This document shows, piece by piece, positions 27,697 through 34,624 of a DNA stretch of 64,000 nt. Each line of letters opens with the position of its first letter. Positions within the stretch are counted from its first letter, which is position 1. The notes beneath the pieces were generated by a model. That model saw nothing but the letters and a program-made list of their open reading frames with translations. It was not told the DNA's origin and ran no database searches. Both the position numbers and the translations under genes were made by a program. The DNA comes from Coriobacteriaceae bacterium (GTDB lineage: Bacteria > Actinomycetota > Coriobacteriia > Coriobacteriales > Coriobacteriaceae): NCBI GenBank assembly GCA_902399975.1, contig CABOHA010000002.1, forward strand, positions 1 through 64,000, written 5' to 3'.

Positions 27697-27715
27697 GGGA
27701 GTCTGTACCCCATAA

Positions 27716-27731
27716 CGTTTCATGTGAAACA
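27716..27731. promoter_or_regulatory. Degenerate parS site
   Basis: CGTTTCATGTGAAACA matches the parS consensus TGTTTCACGTGAAACA at 14 of 16 positions. It lies 20 bases after the rlmN stop and may be a weak ParB site outside the main cluster. Confidence 0.55.
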
Positions 27732-27735
27732 TCCG

Positions 27736-27777
27736 ACAGTCCTGGTTGCAAATAATGCAACCAGGACTGTTTCATTT
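27736..27777 (+). terminator. Terminator of rlmN
   Basis: A perfect 15-bp stem (ACAGTCCTGGTTGCA and its complement) with loop AATAA, followed by TTCATTT. Confidence 0.82.
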
Positions 27778-27825
27778 ATATCTATACTATTGAATTTGAT
27801 TTACATAAGGTTAGTTTTATGGCCA

Positions 27826-27870
27826 AAATAAGGGGTCCTTGTCTCCCAAATCAGACAAGGACCCCTTTAA
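27826..27870 (-). terminator. Terminator of the rsmG-parA-parB transcript
   Basis: A perfect 15-bp stem (AAGGGGTCCTTGTCT with AGACAAGGACCCCTT), followed on the minus strand by TATTTTGG. Confidence 0.78.
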
Positions 27871-27886
27871 AACAGGCAAATAATTG

Positions 27887-27898
27887 TTAGGTACCTAA
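27887..27898. repeat. Palindrome TTAGGTACCTAA, copy 1
   Basis: A perfect 12-bp palindrome at the very end of the parAB transcript, next to the stop codon of the 84-residue gene. An identical copy with one further shared base (GTTAGGTACCTAA) stands at 31390-31402, so the two bracket the parAB-rsmG-jag block. Confidence 0.6.
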
Positions 27899-28149
27899 TA
27901 ACCAACATTTTCCCACTGATGGTTAACCCAGTCTTGGTTAATCTTGGGATTCTTAGTCACCTGAGCAGTGCGCATAGCGACATCTTCGGTCATCACATCC
28001 ATTTTCTTCTTAGATGTATCGACGATATCCTGAGCTCCGCGCAGCAGTCGACCGCGCAGTTCATCATCTGTCGCAATCTTATAACCAGCAAAAGCACCGG
28101 CGGCGACGGTGGTTGCAAACGCAATGACCGCGAGAACCTTACTCTTCAT
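27895..28149 (-). CDS. Small membrane-anchored protein, YtxH-like
   Basis: 84 residues from the ATG at 28149, placed by AGGAGG six bases upstream; this overlaps the end of parB by 11 bases. A single N-terminal helix (about 5-23) is followed by DELRGRLLRGAQDIVDTSKKKMDVMTEDVAMRTAQ, a charged amphipathic stretch typical of short YtxH/gas-vesicle-like accessory proteins. Coupled to parB and ends at the TTAGGTACCTAA palindrome. Function unknown. Confidence 0.65.
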   Translation of the reverse strand: MKSKVLAVIAFATTVAAGAFAGYKIATDDELRGRLLRGAQDIVDTSKKKMDVMTEDVAMRTAQVTKNPKINQDWVNHQWENVGY

Positions 28150-29044
28150 CCTGATCCTCCTGCCCAAATTGAATCATCTCGCCAAGGATACGGGAGAGCT
28201 CTTCTTCGTCTTTGAACTCGATTTCAATTTTGTTCTTGCCACGCGAGCTCTTCACACGAACATTCGTGTTGAAAACTTGACGAAGGACTCGAGCGGCCTT
28301 TTTGAATGACTGAGGTGTTGCTGGCCTCGGAGTCCTTGGCGTCTCTCCGGCAGAAAACAACGGAGCAAGATTTTCTGTCGCTCTAACGGAAAGACCTTCT
28401 GCAACAACCTTCTCAGCAAGTCGAATCCTGGCATCTTCATATGGAACTGCAAGAATCGCTCTCGCATGGCCCGCAGTAAGCTTGCCCTCGAAAATCATCT
28501 GTTGTACGACTTCGGGAAGATCTAGCAAACGAAGTGAATTTGTAATTGCAGAACGAGACTTACTGACAGCCTTTGATAACGCCTCTTGTGTCATACCGCT
28601 GGCATCAATGAGCTGACGATAACCCTTCGCCTCTTCGACGGGATTCAAATCAGAACGCTGAAGATTCTCGATAAGAGCAAGAGCGAGCATCTCCTCATCA
28701 TTAACTTCCTTAATGATGACAGGCAGTTCCTCAAGACCAGCAAGCTTTGACGCCTGGTAACGGCGCTCACCAGCAATGATCTCATAGCCGTTTCCATGCT
28801 TGCGAACCAACAGAGGCTGCAAAACCCCATGTTCCCGAATCGACTCGCTCAACTCTCGAAGTTCAGTTTCGTTAAAATGAATTCGCGGCTGATTAGGGTT
28901 GGGAACGATATCCTCAATAGGCAGTTTAGTTTCAGATGCGGCATTTGAAGCCGATGCAGCCGAACTACCGGTCTCATACTCTGCCTCTGAGACCAAAGCA
29001 TTGAGTCCACGTCCCAATCCTCCACGTTTCTTTGCATTAGGCAC
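28139..29044 (-). CDS. parB: Chromosome-partitioning protein ParB
   Basis: 301 residues. A CTP-dependent clamp that loads at parS and spreads on DNA. The N-terminal domain has the CTPase/arm motifs IVPNPNQPR, ELRELSESIREHGVLQPLLVRK and GERRYQASKL; a helix-turn-helix follows (MTQEALSKAVSKSRSAITNSLRLLDLP) and the C-terminus dimerises. The start is GTG at 29044 with AGAGGTGAT upstream, overlapping the parA stop by eight bases. Base composition is noticeably more AT-rich than the flanking genes. Its targets are the parS sites 29877-29970. Confidence 0.95.
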   Translation of the reverse strand: MPNAKKRGGLGRGLNALVSEAEYETGSSAASASNAASETKLPIEDIVPNPNQPRIHFNETELRELSESIREHGVLQPLLVRKHGNGYEIIAGERRYQASKLAGLEELPVIIKEVNDEEMLALALIENLQRSDLNPVEEAKGYRQLIDASGMTQEALSKAVSKSRSAITNSLRLLDLPEVVQQMIFEGKLTAGHARAILAVPYEDARIRLAEKVVAEGLSVRATENLAPLFSAGETPRTPRPATPQSFKKAARVLRQVFNTNVRVKSSRGKNKIEIEFKDEEELSRILGEMIQFGQEDQDEE

Positions 29045-29837
29045 GCTTGATCACCTCTTTTGCAAGGTTCATATACGCTTTTGCACCCTTATTTTGAGGT
29101 GCATAGGTAATTACCGGTTCTCCAAAAGACGGAGCTTCGGAGATTTTAACCGTACGAGGAATCAGCGTCTTAAATGCCTTATCACCAAAGTACGATTGAA
29201 CCTCCTCAACAACCTGATTAGACAGAGAAGTACGCGAGTCAAACATCGTCATAAGCACGCCGTAAGTGTCTAAGCCCTTGTTCAGGCGCGATTTGACCAT
29301 CTTCATTGACTCAAGCAGCTTTGTAACTCCCTCGAGTGCGTAATACTCGCACTGAATCGGAATCAAAACGCTGTCTGCTGCGGTCAGAGCATTGATAGTA
29401 AGCAAGCCGAGCGAAGGAGGGCAATCAATGAATATAAAATCGAACTCGTCCTGAATCGGCTCAAGCAAATCTTTGAGGCGGGTTTCACGAGCAATTGCGC
29501 TTACGAGCTCAATTTCGGCGCCTGCAAGTTGAATTGTCGCCGGAATAACGAATACCTTTTTGCAATTTGTATCAAGAACAAGCGATTCTGCCGGCACGTC
29601 ATTCAGCAATGCATCATAGATGCACTGATCGAGGTCTTCTTTTTCAATTCCAAATCCACTGGTGCTGTTACCCTGCGGATCAAAATCGACAATCAGTGTC
29701 TTGCGACCCTGCTCACCCAGCGCTGCTGCAAGGTTTACAGCCGTCGTTGACTTACCGACGCCGCCTTTTTGATTGATGATTGCAATAACACGCGTGTCTT
29801 TTGCGCTCTTCGAACGCTTAACGTCGCGAAATCCCAC
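29037..29837 (-). CDS. parA: Chromosome-partitioning ATPase ParA (Soj)
   Basis: 266 residues. A deviant Walker A ATPase, INQKGGVGKSTTAVNLAAAL near residue 20, then FDPQGNSTSG, IDCPPSLGLLTINAL and TMFDSRTSLSNQVVEEV. It binds DNA as an ATP dimer and positions the origin with ParB. The GTG start at 29837 has GGAGG four bases upstream. The three perfect parS sites lie immediately upstream, between it and rsmG. Confidence 0.95.
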   Translation of the reverse strand: MGFRDVKRSKSAKDTRVIAIINQKGGVGKSTTAVNLAAALGEQGRKTLIVDFDPQGNSTSGFGIEKEDLDQCIYDALLNDVPAESLVLDTNCKKVFVIPATIQLAGAEIELVSAIARETRLKDLLEPIQDEFDFIFIDCPPSLGLLTINALTAADSVLIPIQCEYYALEGVTKLLESMKMVKSRLNKGLDTYGVLMTMFDSRTSLSNQVVEEVQSYFGDKAFKTLIPRTVKISEAPSFGEPVITYAPQNKGAKAYMNLAKEVIKRA

Positions 29838-29876
29838 GGTCCCTCCTGGTGTGTATTAAAGCTGTCAAACGGAGGA

Positions 29877-29892
29877 TGTTTCACGTGAAACA
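29877..29892. promoter_or_regulatory. parS site 1
   Basis: TGTTTCACGTGAAACA, a perfect 16-bp parS palindrome, 40 bases upstream of the parA start. Confidence 0.95.
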
Positions 29893-29915
29893 TTCCGATT
29901 CGATATCAACCGCCA

Positions 29916-29931
29916 TGTTTCACGTGAAACA
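29916..29931. promoter_or_regulatory. parS site 2
   Basis: A second perfect 16-bp parS palindrome, 39 bases from the first; the spacing repeats, so the ParB sites are about four helical turns apart. Confidence 0.95.
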
Positions 29932-29954
29932 CCACAAGCTGTTAATATCCATTA

Positions 29955-29970
29955 TGTTTCACGTGAAACA
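29955..29970. promoter_or_regulatory. parS site 3
   Basis: A third perfect parS palindrome, again 39 bases from the previous one, ending one base from the rsmG stop codon. Confidence 0.95.
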
Positions 29971-29971
29971 T

Positions 29972-30709
29972 CTAGGCAAGCGGATTCTTCTTTGCCATGC
30001 CATTTGCACGAGGCAATGAAACGGATGCCGGATGACTCTTCTTAAGAACAATGAACTCCCTGTGGCCCAAGCCCTCAGGCAAATCGATTGCGTCATTCAG
30101 AAGCAAAGTGAAGCCGCAGATCTTAGCTGCTGACATGCCGGAAGCAAGCTCCTCATCCGATGGATTGCCCTTCGTGATAACAAATAGCCCTCCATCCTTG
30201 AGGTACGGAGCCGCATACTCAACAAGAATCGGTAGAGGAGCCAGTGCGCGGGCGGCTACGACAGAGAACTGCTTCTTATGGCTTCGAGCATATTCTTCAA
30301 GGCGATCATGGACTGCATGACCATATTTCAATCCGAGAGCATGAGCAAAAGAATTGACAGCATCAACCTTTTTGCCAACAGAGTCAATATAAGTAGCTTT
30401 ACGATGCGTGGTTAGCGTTAATGGAATACCAGGGAAGCCTGCGCCTGTTCCCATATCGAGCAAAGCTCCATCAGGAGCCTTATTGACATAAGGAAGCAAA
30501 ACAAGTGAGTCGAGGATATGAAGTACCGCAGCATCTTCAACGTTAAGAATACGAGTGAGATTGGTTGTCTTATTTGTTTCCAGAACCAAATCCAAATGCT
30601 GAATACATTTCCTTAGCTCAATATCAGTTACGCTCAAGGAATACTCTTTGCAATAGGAAGTTAGACGGCTGAGCATCTCGTCAGCCTGCTGATCAGTAAG
30701 TACAAACAA
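29972..30709 (-). CDS. rsmG: 16S rRNA (guanine-527-N7) methyltransferase
   Basis: 245 residues from a TTG at 30709, chosen because AAAGGAG lies six bases upstream. A longer TTG start at 30757 would fall in the jag terminator. The SAM-binding motif LLDMGTGAGFPGIPL and YIDSVGKKVDAVNSFA, followed by VVAARALAPLPILVEYA, identify RsmG (GidB). It methylates G527 in the small-subunit decoding site. Its place between jag and parA is the usual origin-side order of many bacteria. Codons are more AT-rich than in yidC or jag. Confidence 0.94.
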   Translation of the reverse strand: MFVLTDQQADEMLSRLTSYCKEYSLSVTDIELRKCIQHLDLVLETNKTTNLTRILNVEDAAVLHILDSLVLLPYVNKAPDGALLDMGTGAGFPGIPLTLTTHRKATYIDSVGKKVDAVNSFAHALGLKYGHAVHDRLEEYARSHKKQFSVVAARALAPLPILVEYAAPYLKDGGLFVITKGNPSDEELASGMSAAKICGFTLLLNDAIDLPEGLGHREFIVLKKSHPASVSLPRANGMAKKNPLA

Positions 30710-30754
30710 CAGAAGCTCCTTTCTGACAAAAATCAGTGTATCGAGAACTTTTGA

Positions 30755-30788
30755 CAAAAAAAGGGGACGTGGAAACCACGCCCCCTTA
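30755..30788 (-). terminator. Terminator after jag
   Basis: On the minus strand AAGGGGGCGTGG pairs with CCACGTCCCCTT around a three-base loop, followed by TTTTTG. Confidence 0.85.
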
Positions 30789-30805
30789 GCATAAGCTCGA
30801 GTAGA

Positions 30806-31375
30806 TTATCGAGCAACAATCACCACATGGCGATCAGGGTCAGAACCCTCAGAATGGGTATCGACGGCATCATTGCCACGAAGTGCAATATGAACCAGTC
30901 GGCGCTCATAGGCATTCATGGGCGGAAGCGAAACACTCTTATGGGTACGGATGGCACGCTCGGCGGCCGACTGAGCCATTGAGGCAACCTTGTCCTGACG
31001 ACGGCTCTTGTAGCCCTCAACGTCAACCACAACCGGATACCTAAAGCCGAGCTTGCGGCTCACCAGCAAAGAGAACATGACCTGAAGAGCATCAAGGGTA
31101 CGACCATGACGGCCAATGAGAACAGCAAGATCAGGAGCGGTAACATCCAAAATCAGCTCGCCCTCGTCGCCCTCGTACTCATCAATAGGAGAGTTGGCGG
31201 CATCGAAGTGCGAAAGGATGGAACGCAGAATGGAAATCGCAACATCGGCAATGGTGTCGAGCTCCTCATCGGTCAGCTCTTCACCGGCCTTGTAGCGCTG
31301 TGCAATCTCGGGATAATCGCCCGCAATCTGCGGGGCAACCTCCTCAAGCATATCCTCGATGATCTCTTCAGACAT
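30806..31375 (-). CDS. jag: KH-R3H RNA-binding protein Jag (KhpB/EloR)
   Basis: 189 residues from the ATG at 31375 (GGAG six bases upstream). A helical N-terminus, then a type-II KH domain with the GRHGRTLDALQ loop (about 95-105) and a C-terminal R3H domain (ERRLVHIAL, RxxxH). The Jag_N domain of the Firmicutes form is absent, so this is the short version common in Actinobacteria. KhpB binds RNA and affects cell elongation and division in streptococci. Its role here is inferred. It lies between yidC and rsmG as usual. Confidence 0.92.
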   Translation of the reverse strand: MSEEIIEDMLEEVAPQIAGDYPEIAQRYKAGEELTDEELDTIADVAISILRSILSHFDAANSPIDEYEGDEGELILDVTAPDLAVLIGRHGRTLDALQVMFSLLVSRKLGFRYPVVVDVEGYKSRRQDKVASMAQSAAERAIRTHKSVSLPPMNAYERRLVHIALRGNDAVDTHSEGSDPDRHVVIVAR

Positions 31376-31390
31376 AACGTACTCCAAAAG

Positions 31391-31402
31391 TTAGGTACCT
31401 AA
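31391..31402. repeat. Palindrome TTAGGTACCTAA, copy 2
   Basis: Identical to the palindrome at 27887-27898 and located in the short gap between yidC and jag, just upstream of the jag ribosome-binding site. Confidence 0.6.
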
Positions 31403-31420
31403 ATAAGATTGATATCCCGA

Positions 31421-32191
31421 CTACTTCTTCTTGTGCGGACGCGGCTTCTTCTCGCGACGGGTAACCTCGACCTGCAGCGGAGCGTTCTTGAGGCGCTCCT
31501 CCTCATCGGCCTTGGCCTTGTCGATAACCTTCTGCGTCACGAAGATCTGCTGGATAACCTGCCAGGCAGAAGACACATCGTAGTACAGCAGAACGCCGAC
31601 GGGCAGGCTCCAGCCCATCCAAAGCATCATGACGGTCATGACGACAGCCATCATGCGCATGCTCTGGGCCTGCTGACCAGTCTGATTGCGGGACATATAC
31701 AGCTGCGGAATCAGGGTCAAGACAGCAAACAGGATCAGGCAGATCAGCGCAGGCAGCGCAACCATAAAGCCATCGGCAAAAGAGGCGCTCGGCGTGGTGG
31801 TCAGATCGGGCAGGATGTTAAAGAACGAGAACGTGCCCTCGTTAAAGTACTGCGGCAGGTTGCGCAGAAGCGTGAACAGGGCGATAAGGATGGGCATCTG
31901 AATCAGAAGCGGCAGGCAGCCGGCCAGCGGATTGAACTTGTTCTCGCTGTAGAACTTCTGCATCTCCTCGGCCTGACGCTGGGGATCGTCGGCATAGCGC
32001 TCCTGGATCTCGAGCATCTTAGGCTGCAGCACCTGCATGCGAGCCGTCGACTTGGTCGACTTGAGCATAAGCGGCGTCAGCAGCAGACGGATGATGACCA
32101 CCAGGATGATGATGGACAGGCCCCAGTCGACCGCAAAGGTCTGGATGAGCTTGAGCAGCTCAAAAAGGATGTTAACGATCCAATCCCACAT
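31421..32191 (-). CDS. yidC: Membrane protein insertase YidC
   Basis: 256 residues, the short Gram-positive form without a large outside domain. Five or so helices: about 10-30 (the first includes LIQTFAVDWGLSIIILVVIIRLLLTPL with the pore arginine), 95-110 (CLPLLIQMPILIALFTLLR), 140-165, 180-205. The cytoplasmic hairpin carries MQVLQPKMLEIQERYADDPQRQAEEMQKFY. The lysine/arginine-rich tail (RREKKPRPHKKK) is typical for ribosome contact. It is followed by jag and preceded by yidD, rnpA and rpmH. Confidence 0.96.
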   Translation of the reverse strand: MWDWIVNILFELLKLIQTFAVDWGLSIIILVVIIRLLLTPLMLKSTKSTARMQVLQPKMLEIQERYADDPQRQAEEMQKFYSENKFNPLAGCLPLLIQMPILIALFTLLRNLPQYFNEGTFSFFNILPDLTTTPSASFADGFMVALPALICLILFAVLTLIPQLYMSRNQTGQQAQSMRMMAVVMTVMMLWMGWSLPVGVLLYYDVSSAWQVIQQIFVTQKVIDKAKADEEERLKNAPLQVEVTRREKKPRPHKKK

Positions 32192-32220
32192 GTAAGTTTT
32201 CCTCCGATAGCGAGTGCCCG

Positions 32221-32445
32221 CTAAGGCACAGGGTCATAACCGCCGACGTGCAGGGGATTGCAGCGAGCGATGCGCCTCACGGCAAGCCAGCAGCCTCTCA
32301 AAACACCGTACTTCTCAATCGCCTGGATAGCGTATTGCGAGCACGTTGGGTAATAAATGCAGGCGTCAGGCAATAAGGGCGAAATAACCTGTTGATATAT
32401 GCGAATAGGAGCGATGGCAACACGTCGCAAAACGTGATTGCTCAT
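32221..32445 (-). CDS. yidD: Membrane protein insertion efficiency factor YidD
   Basis: 74 residues. The YidD signature is complete: IRIYQQVISPLLPDACIYYPTCSQYAIQAIEKYGVLRG and CNPLHVGGYDPVP, with three conserved cysteines. It helps insertion of inner-membrane proteins. The ATG overlaps the rnpA stop by four bases, in the standard rpmH-rnpA-yidD-yidC order. Confidence 0.95.
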   Translation of the reverse strand: MSNHVLRRVAIAPIRIYQQVISPLLPDACIYYPTCSQYAIQAIEKYGVLRGCWLAVRRIARCNPLHVGGYDPVP

Positions 32446-32780
32446 CGCTCCTCCCCGGCAACGCCGGCGCGTTTCATAAGCGAACGCAACGCCTTGTCCA
32501 TCTCCTGCGGCGAGGAAACCCTCGTTTTGGGAGTCGCGAACAAGATGATGTCATAACCCGCAACGGGAAATCCACAGCTGCGAGCGGCCTCGCGCATCAC
32601 ACGCTTAGATCGGTTGCGCACCACAGCACAACCGAGTCGTTTAGCACCAACGAAGGCGACCCTTCCGGAGTCGCCTTCGCCAACCGATTCACATATGGTC
32701 ATTCGAATCAGAGGGTGATTGAAACGACGCCCCTGACTGAACACATGCTCGAAATCTTGCCGAGACTTAATAGTCTTCAT
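32442..32780 (-). CDS. rnpA: Ribonuclease P protein component
   Basis: 112 residues. Basic protein cofactor of the RNase P ribozyme, needed to mature tRNA 5' ends. Hallmarks: FEHVFSQGRRFNHPLIRM and the RNA-binding RNRSKRVMREAAR (RNR motif). Sits 20 bases after rpmH. The RNA subunit gene is not in the window. Confidence 0.95.
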   Translation of the reverse strand: MKTIKSRQDFEHVFSQGRRFNHPLIRMTICESVGEGDSGRVAFVGAKRLGCAVVRNRSKRVMREAARSCGFPVAGYDIILFATPKTRVSSPQEMDKALRSLMKRAGVAGEER

Positions 32781-32800
32781 GCGAGATGTGTGTATCGCTG

Positions 32801-32935
32801 CTAGACAGTGAGACGCTTGCGGCCCTTGGCGCGACGACGGGCGAGCACGGCACGACCACCCTTAGTGGCCATACGGGCACGGAAGCCATGGGTCTTGGCA
32901 CGCTTACGCTTATTAGGCTGATACGTACGCTTCAT
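32801..32935 (-). CDS. rpmH: Ribosomal protein L34
   Basis: 44 residues, [19 protein letters not shown] followed by [16 protein letters not shown], the universal bL34 sequence. The ATG at 32935 is set by the exact family start and by AGGAGG nine bases upstream. It is the first gene of the leftward origin operon and marks one side of oriC. Confidence 0.98.
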   Translation of the reverse strand: MKRTYQPNKRKRAKTHGFRARMATKGGRAVLARRRAKGRKRLTV

Positions 32936-33280
32936 CTTAAGTTCCTCCTGCTGCATTTCGAGTGTCCGCGGGGACGCGGACGCAGATATAGACACGTGAG
33001 CTTGAAGATTGTAGGGAAATCAATGTTCAAATGTCAAGAAATCAAAGGTAAAAGGTTGCAAAGAGTACACGGTTCCCCCATAAGCAGAACCGGCATTTGA
33101 GGCTGCAGGCAACTTTTCACGAAATTTCATCGAGTTTTCAACAGGTCGTGTTGGAAATGTTGAGAACTTTTCGTCCGTTTTCCAAAGTTTTCAACAGGTT
33201 TTGAAAACTTGTCGAAAGATGAGAAACATTGCGCGGTGAGCTACTATTTGTTCAAAACCTTTTGAAAGATTGCGAGCGGC
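32936..33280. other. rpmH-GHKL intergenic region with DnaA-box-like repeats (oriC candidate, left part)
   Basis: 345 bases without a gene. Near-identical 9-mers TTTTCAACA occur at 33135-33143 and 33188-33196, and TTCTCAACA on the minus strand at 33158-33166. They differ from the TTTTCCACA-type DnaA box by one or two bases. TTTTGAAAACTTGTCGAAA (about 33200) recurs almost exactly after dnaA. The divergent rpmH and GHKL genes probably start from promoters here. Confidence 0.55.
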
Positions 33281-34609
33281 ATGTCTGACGACTTCTACAC
33301 CATGGTCGATTCCGGTGATCCGGCACCCGACAACGAGCACATCACCGGCGTGCGCGAAAAACGCAACGAGGGTGAGCAGGTCACCGCACAAGCACCAAAG
33401 GCCATGTATGCAGCGCGCATCGCGGTCTACGACGACATGTTGTCGACACCGCGCGTCATCGTCATCGAACCGCAAGACGTGCGCACCTACTTGGAAGAGA
33501 CAACCAACACCGTCTACCAGTGCATGAAAGAGCAGGGAGGACGCATCTCGCTGATGGTTATCCGCGAGATTGTCGAAAACTTTATCCACGCGCATTTTGC
33601 AGAGCCCATCATCTCGATTCTCGACGGTGGCGATACCATCCGCTTTGCCGATCAGGGTCCGGGCATCGACGACAAAGAGCGTGCCTTCGATTTTGGCGTA
33701 ACCAGCGCAAACAGCAAGATGAAACGGTATATCCGCGGTACCGGAGCCGGGTTTCCCATGGTACAGGAGTACTTGGAAAACGCCGGCGGCGCCGTCTCCA
33801 TCGAGGACAACATGGGCAACGGCACCGTCGTGACGGTAAGTCTGAACCCCAAGCGCGTGCAGGAAATCGAGCGTGCCGGCGGGCGCGGGGCAGCCGTGCG
33901 ACCCGAAGCAGAGCAGCAGGCATATCCCCTAACCAACACGTTTGCACAGCAGCCCGCGGCGCAGCAGATGCAGCAGCCTGGAAGTTTTCCCATGCAAGAC
34001 CCCCAGGCACCGCTGGGCAACGCAATGCAAAACATGCCGGAGGGCATAGGCTCGGCAGATCTGGACACAGGCACCGTGCAGCAGGCGGCGGCCATGTCAA
34101 ACGCCCCGCAAATGGGCTATCAACCGTACCCGCAAGGGTATCCTCCCCAATATATGCCGCAGCAGGGATACGCCCAGCCGTATCCCCAACAGTATCCTCA
34201 GGGATACCAGCAGCCATACCAACAAATGCCCCAGGCGCAGTACAACCCATGGGCCCAGCAGATGCCTCCGCAGCCTTATCAACAGTGGCCGCAAAGTTTT
34301 CAACAGCAGCTGCTGCCCATGCAGAGTTCTCAACAACCAGCAGCTCAAATGATGTATCCTAATGCGGCGAATCAATATGCACAGCCGCAGCAAGACGTAT
34401 TTGTGAGCGAGCGCGGCGAAGCGGCACTGGGCTATCTGGCTCAAAACCAAGAGTGTGGCGCAACCGACCTGGCACGAGCGTTTGGAAACTCAGCGCCCAC
34501 GTGGTCGCGAACGCTCAACGACTTGGCACAGGCCGGCTTGGTAATCAAACATGGCCAGAAATATCATCTGACCGAAATAGGCAGCGCTCGCGTGCGAGCC
34601 CAAAGCTAA
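33281..34609 (+). CDS. GHKL-type ATPase with a PQY-rich linker and C-terminal winged helix
   Basis: 442 residues. The N-terminal half (about 40-195) has GHKL Bergerat-fold boxes: REIVENFIHAHF (Glu99, Asn100), DQGPGID (Asp124-Gly128), and GTGAGFPMVQEYLENAGG. It lacks a histidine-kinase H-box and a membrane segment. Residues about 205-375 are a low-complexity linker of Gln, Pro, Tyr and Met (QGYPPQYMPQQGY-like repeats). The C-terminus (about 378-442) is a winged helix: ALGYLAQNQECGATDLARAF, PTWSRTLNDLAQAGLV. It lies between rpmH and dnaA, 15 bases before the dnaA start, so it is probably co-transcribed with dnaA. I do not know a characterised homologue. Confidence 0.8.
   Translation: MSDDFYTMVDSGDPAPDNEHITGVREKRNEGEQVTAQAPKAMYAARIAVYDDMLSTPRVIVIEPQDVRTYLEETTNTVYQCMKEQGGRISLMVIREIVENFIHAHFAEPIISILDGGDTIRFADQGPGIDDKERAFDFGVTSANSKMKRYIRGTGAGFPMVQEYLENAGGAVSIEDNMGNGTVVTVSLNPKRVQEIERAGGRGAAVRPEAEQQAYPLTNTFAQQPAAQQMQQPGSFPMQDPQAPLGNAMQNMPEGIGSADLDTGTVQQAAAMSNAPQMGYQPYPQGYPPQYMPQQGYAQPYPQQYPQGYQQPYQQMPQAQYNPWAQQMPPQPYQQWPQSFQQQLLPMQSSQQPAAQMMYPNAANQYAQPQQDVFVSERGEAALGYLAQNQECGATDLARAFGNSAPTWSRTLNDLAQAGLVIKHGQKYHLTEIGSARVRAQS
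34276..34335. promoter_or_regulatory. DnaA-box-like cluster inside the GHKL gene
   Basis: TTATCAACA at 34276-34284, TTTTCAACA at 34297-34305 and TTCTCAACA at 34327-34335 lie on the same strand within 60 bases. They are encoded by Gln-rich linker codons, which limits the evidence, but the same 9-mers occur on both intergenic sides of dnaA. Confidence 0.4.
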
Positions 34610-34624
34610 GGAACGGGAGAGACA

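Noticed and set aside
26548..27732. 394-residue open frame on the minus strand opposite rlmN
   Set aside because: It lacks a ribosome-binding site and any recognisable domain, and the opposite strand encodes a complete RlmN with all motifs.
30707..30757. Longer rsmG start at a TTG (30757)
   Set aside because: It overlaps the T-run of the jag terminator, while AAAGGAG lies six bases before the TTG at 30709.
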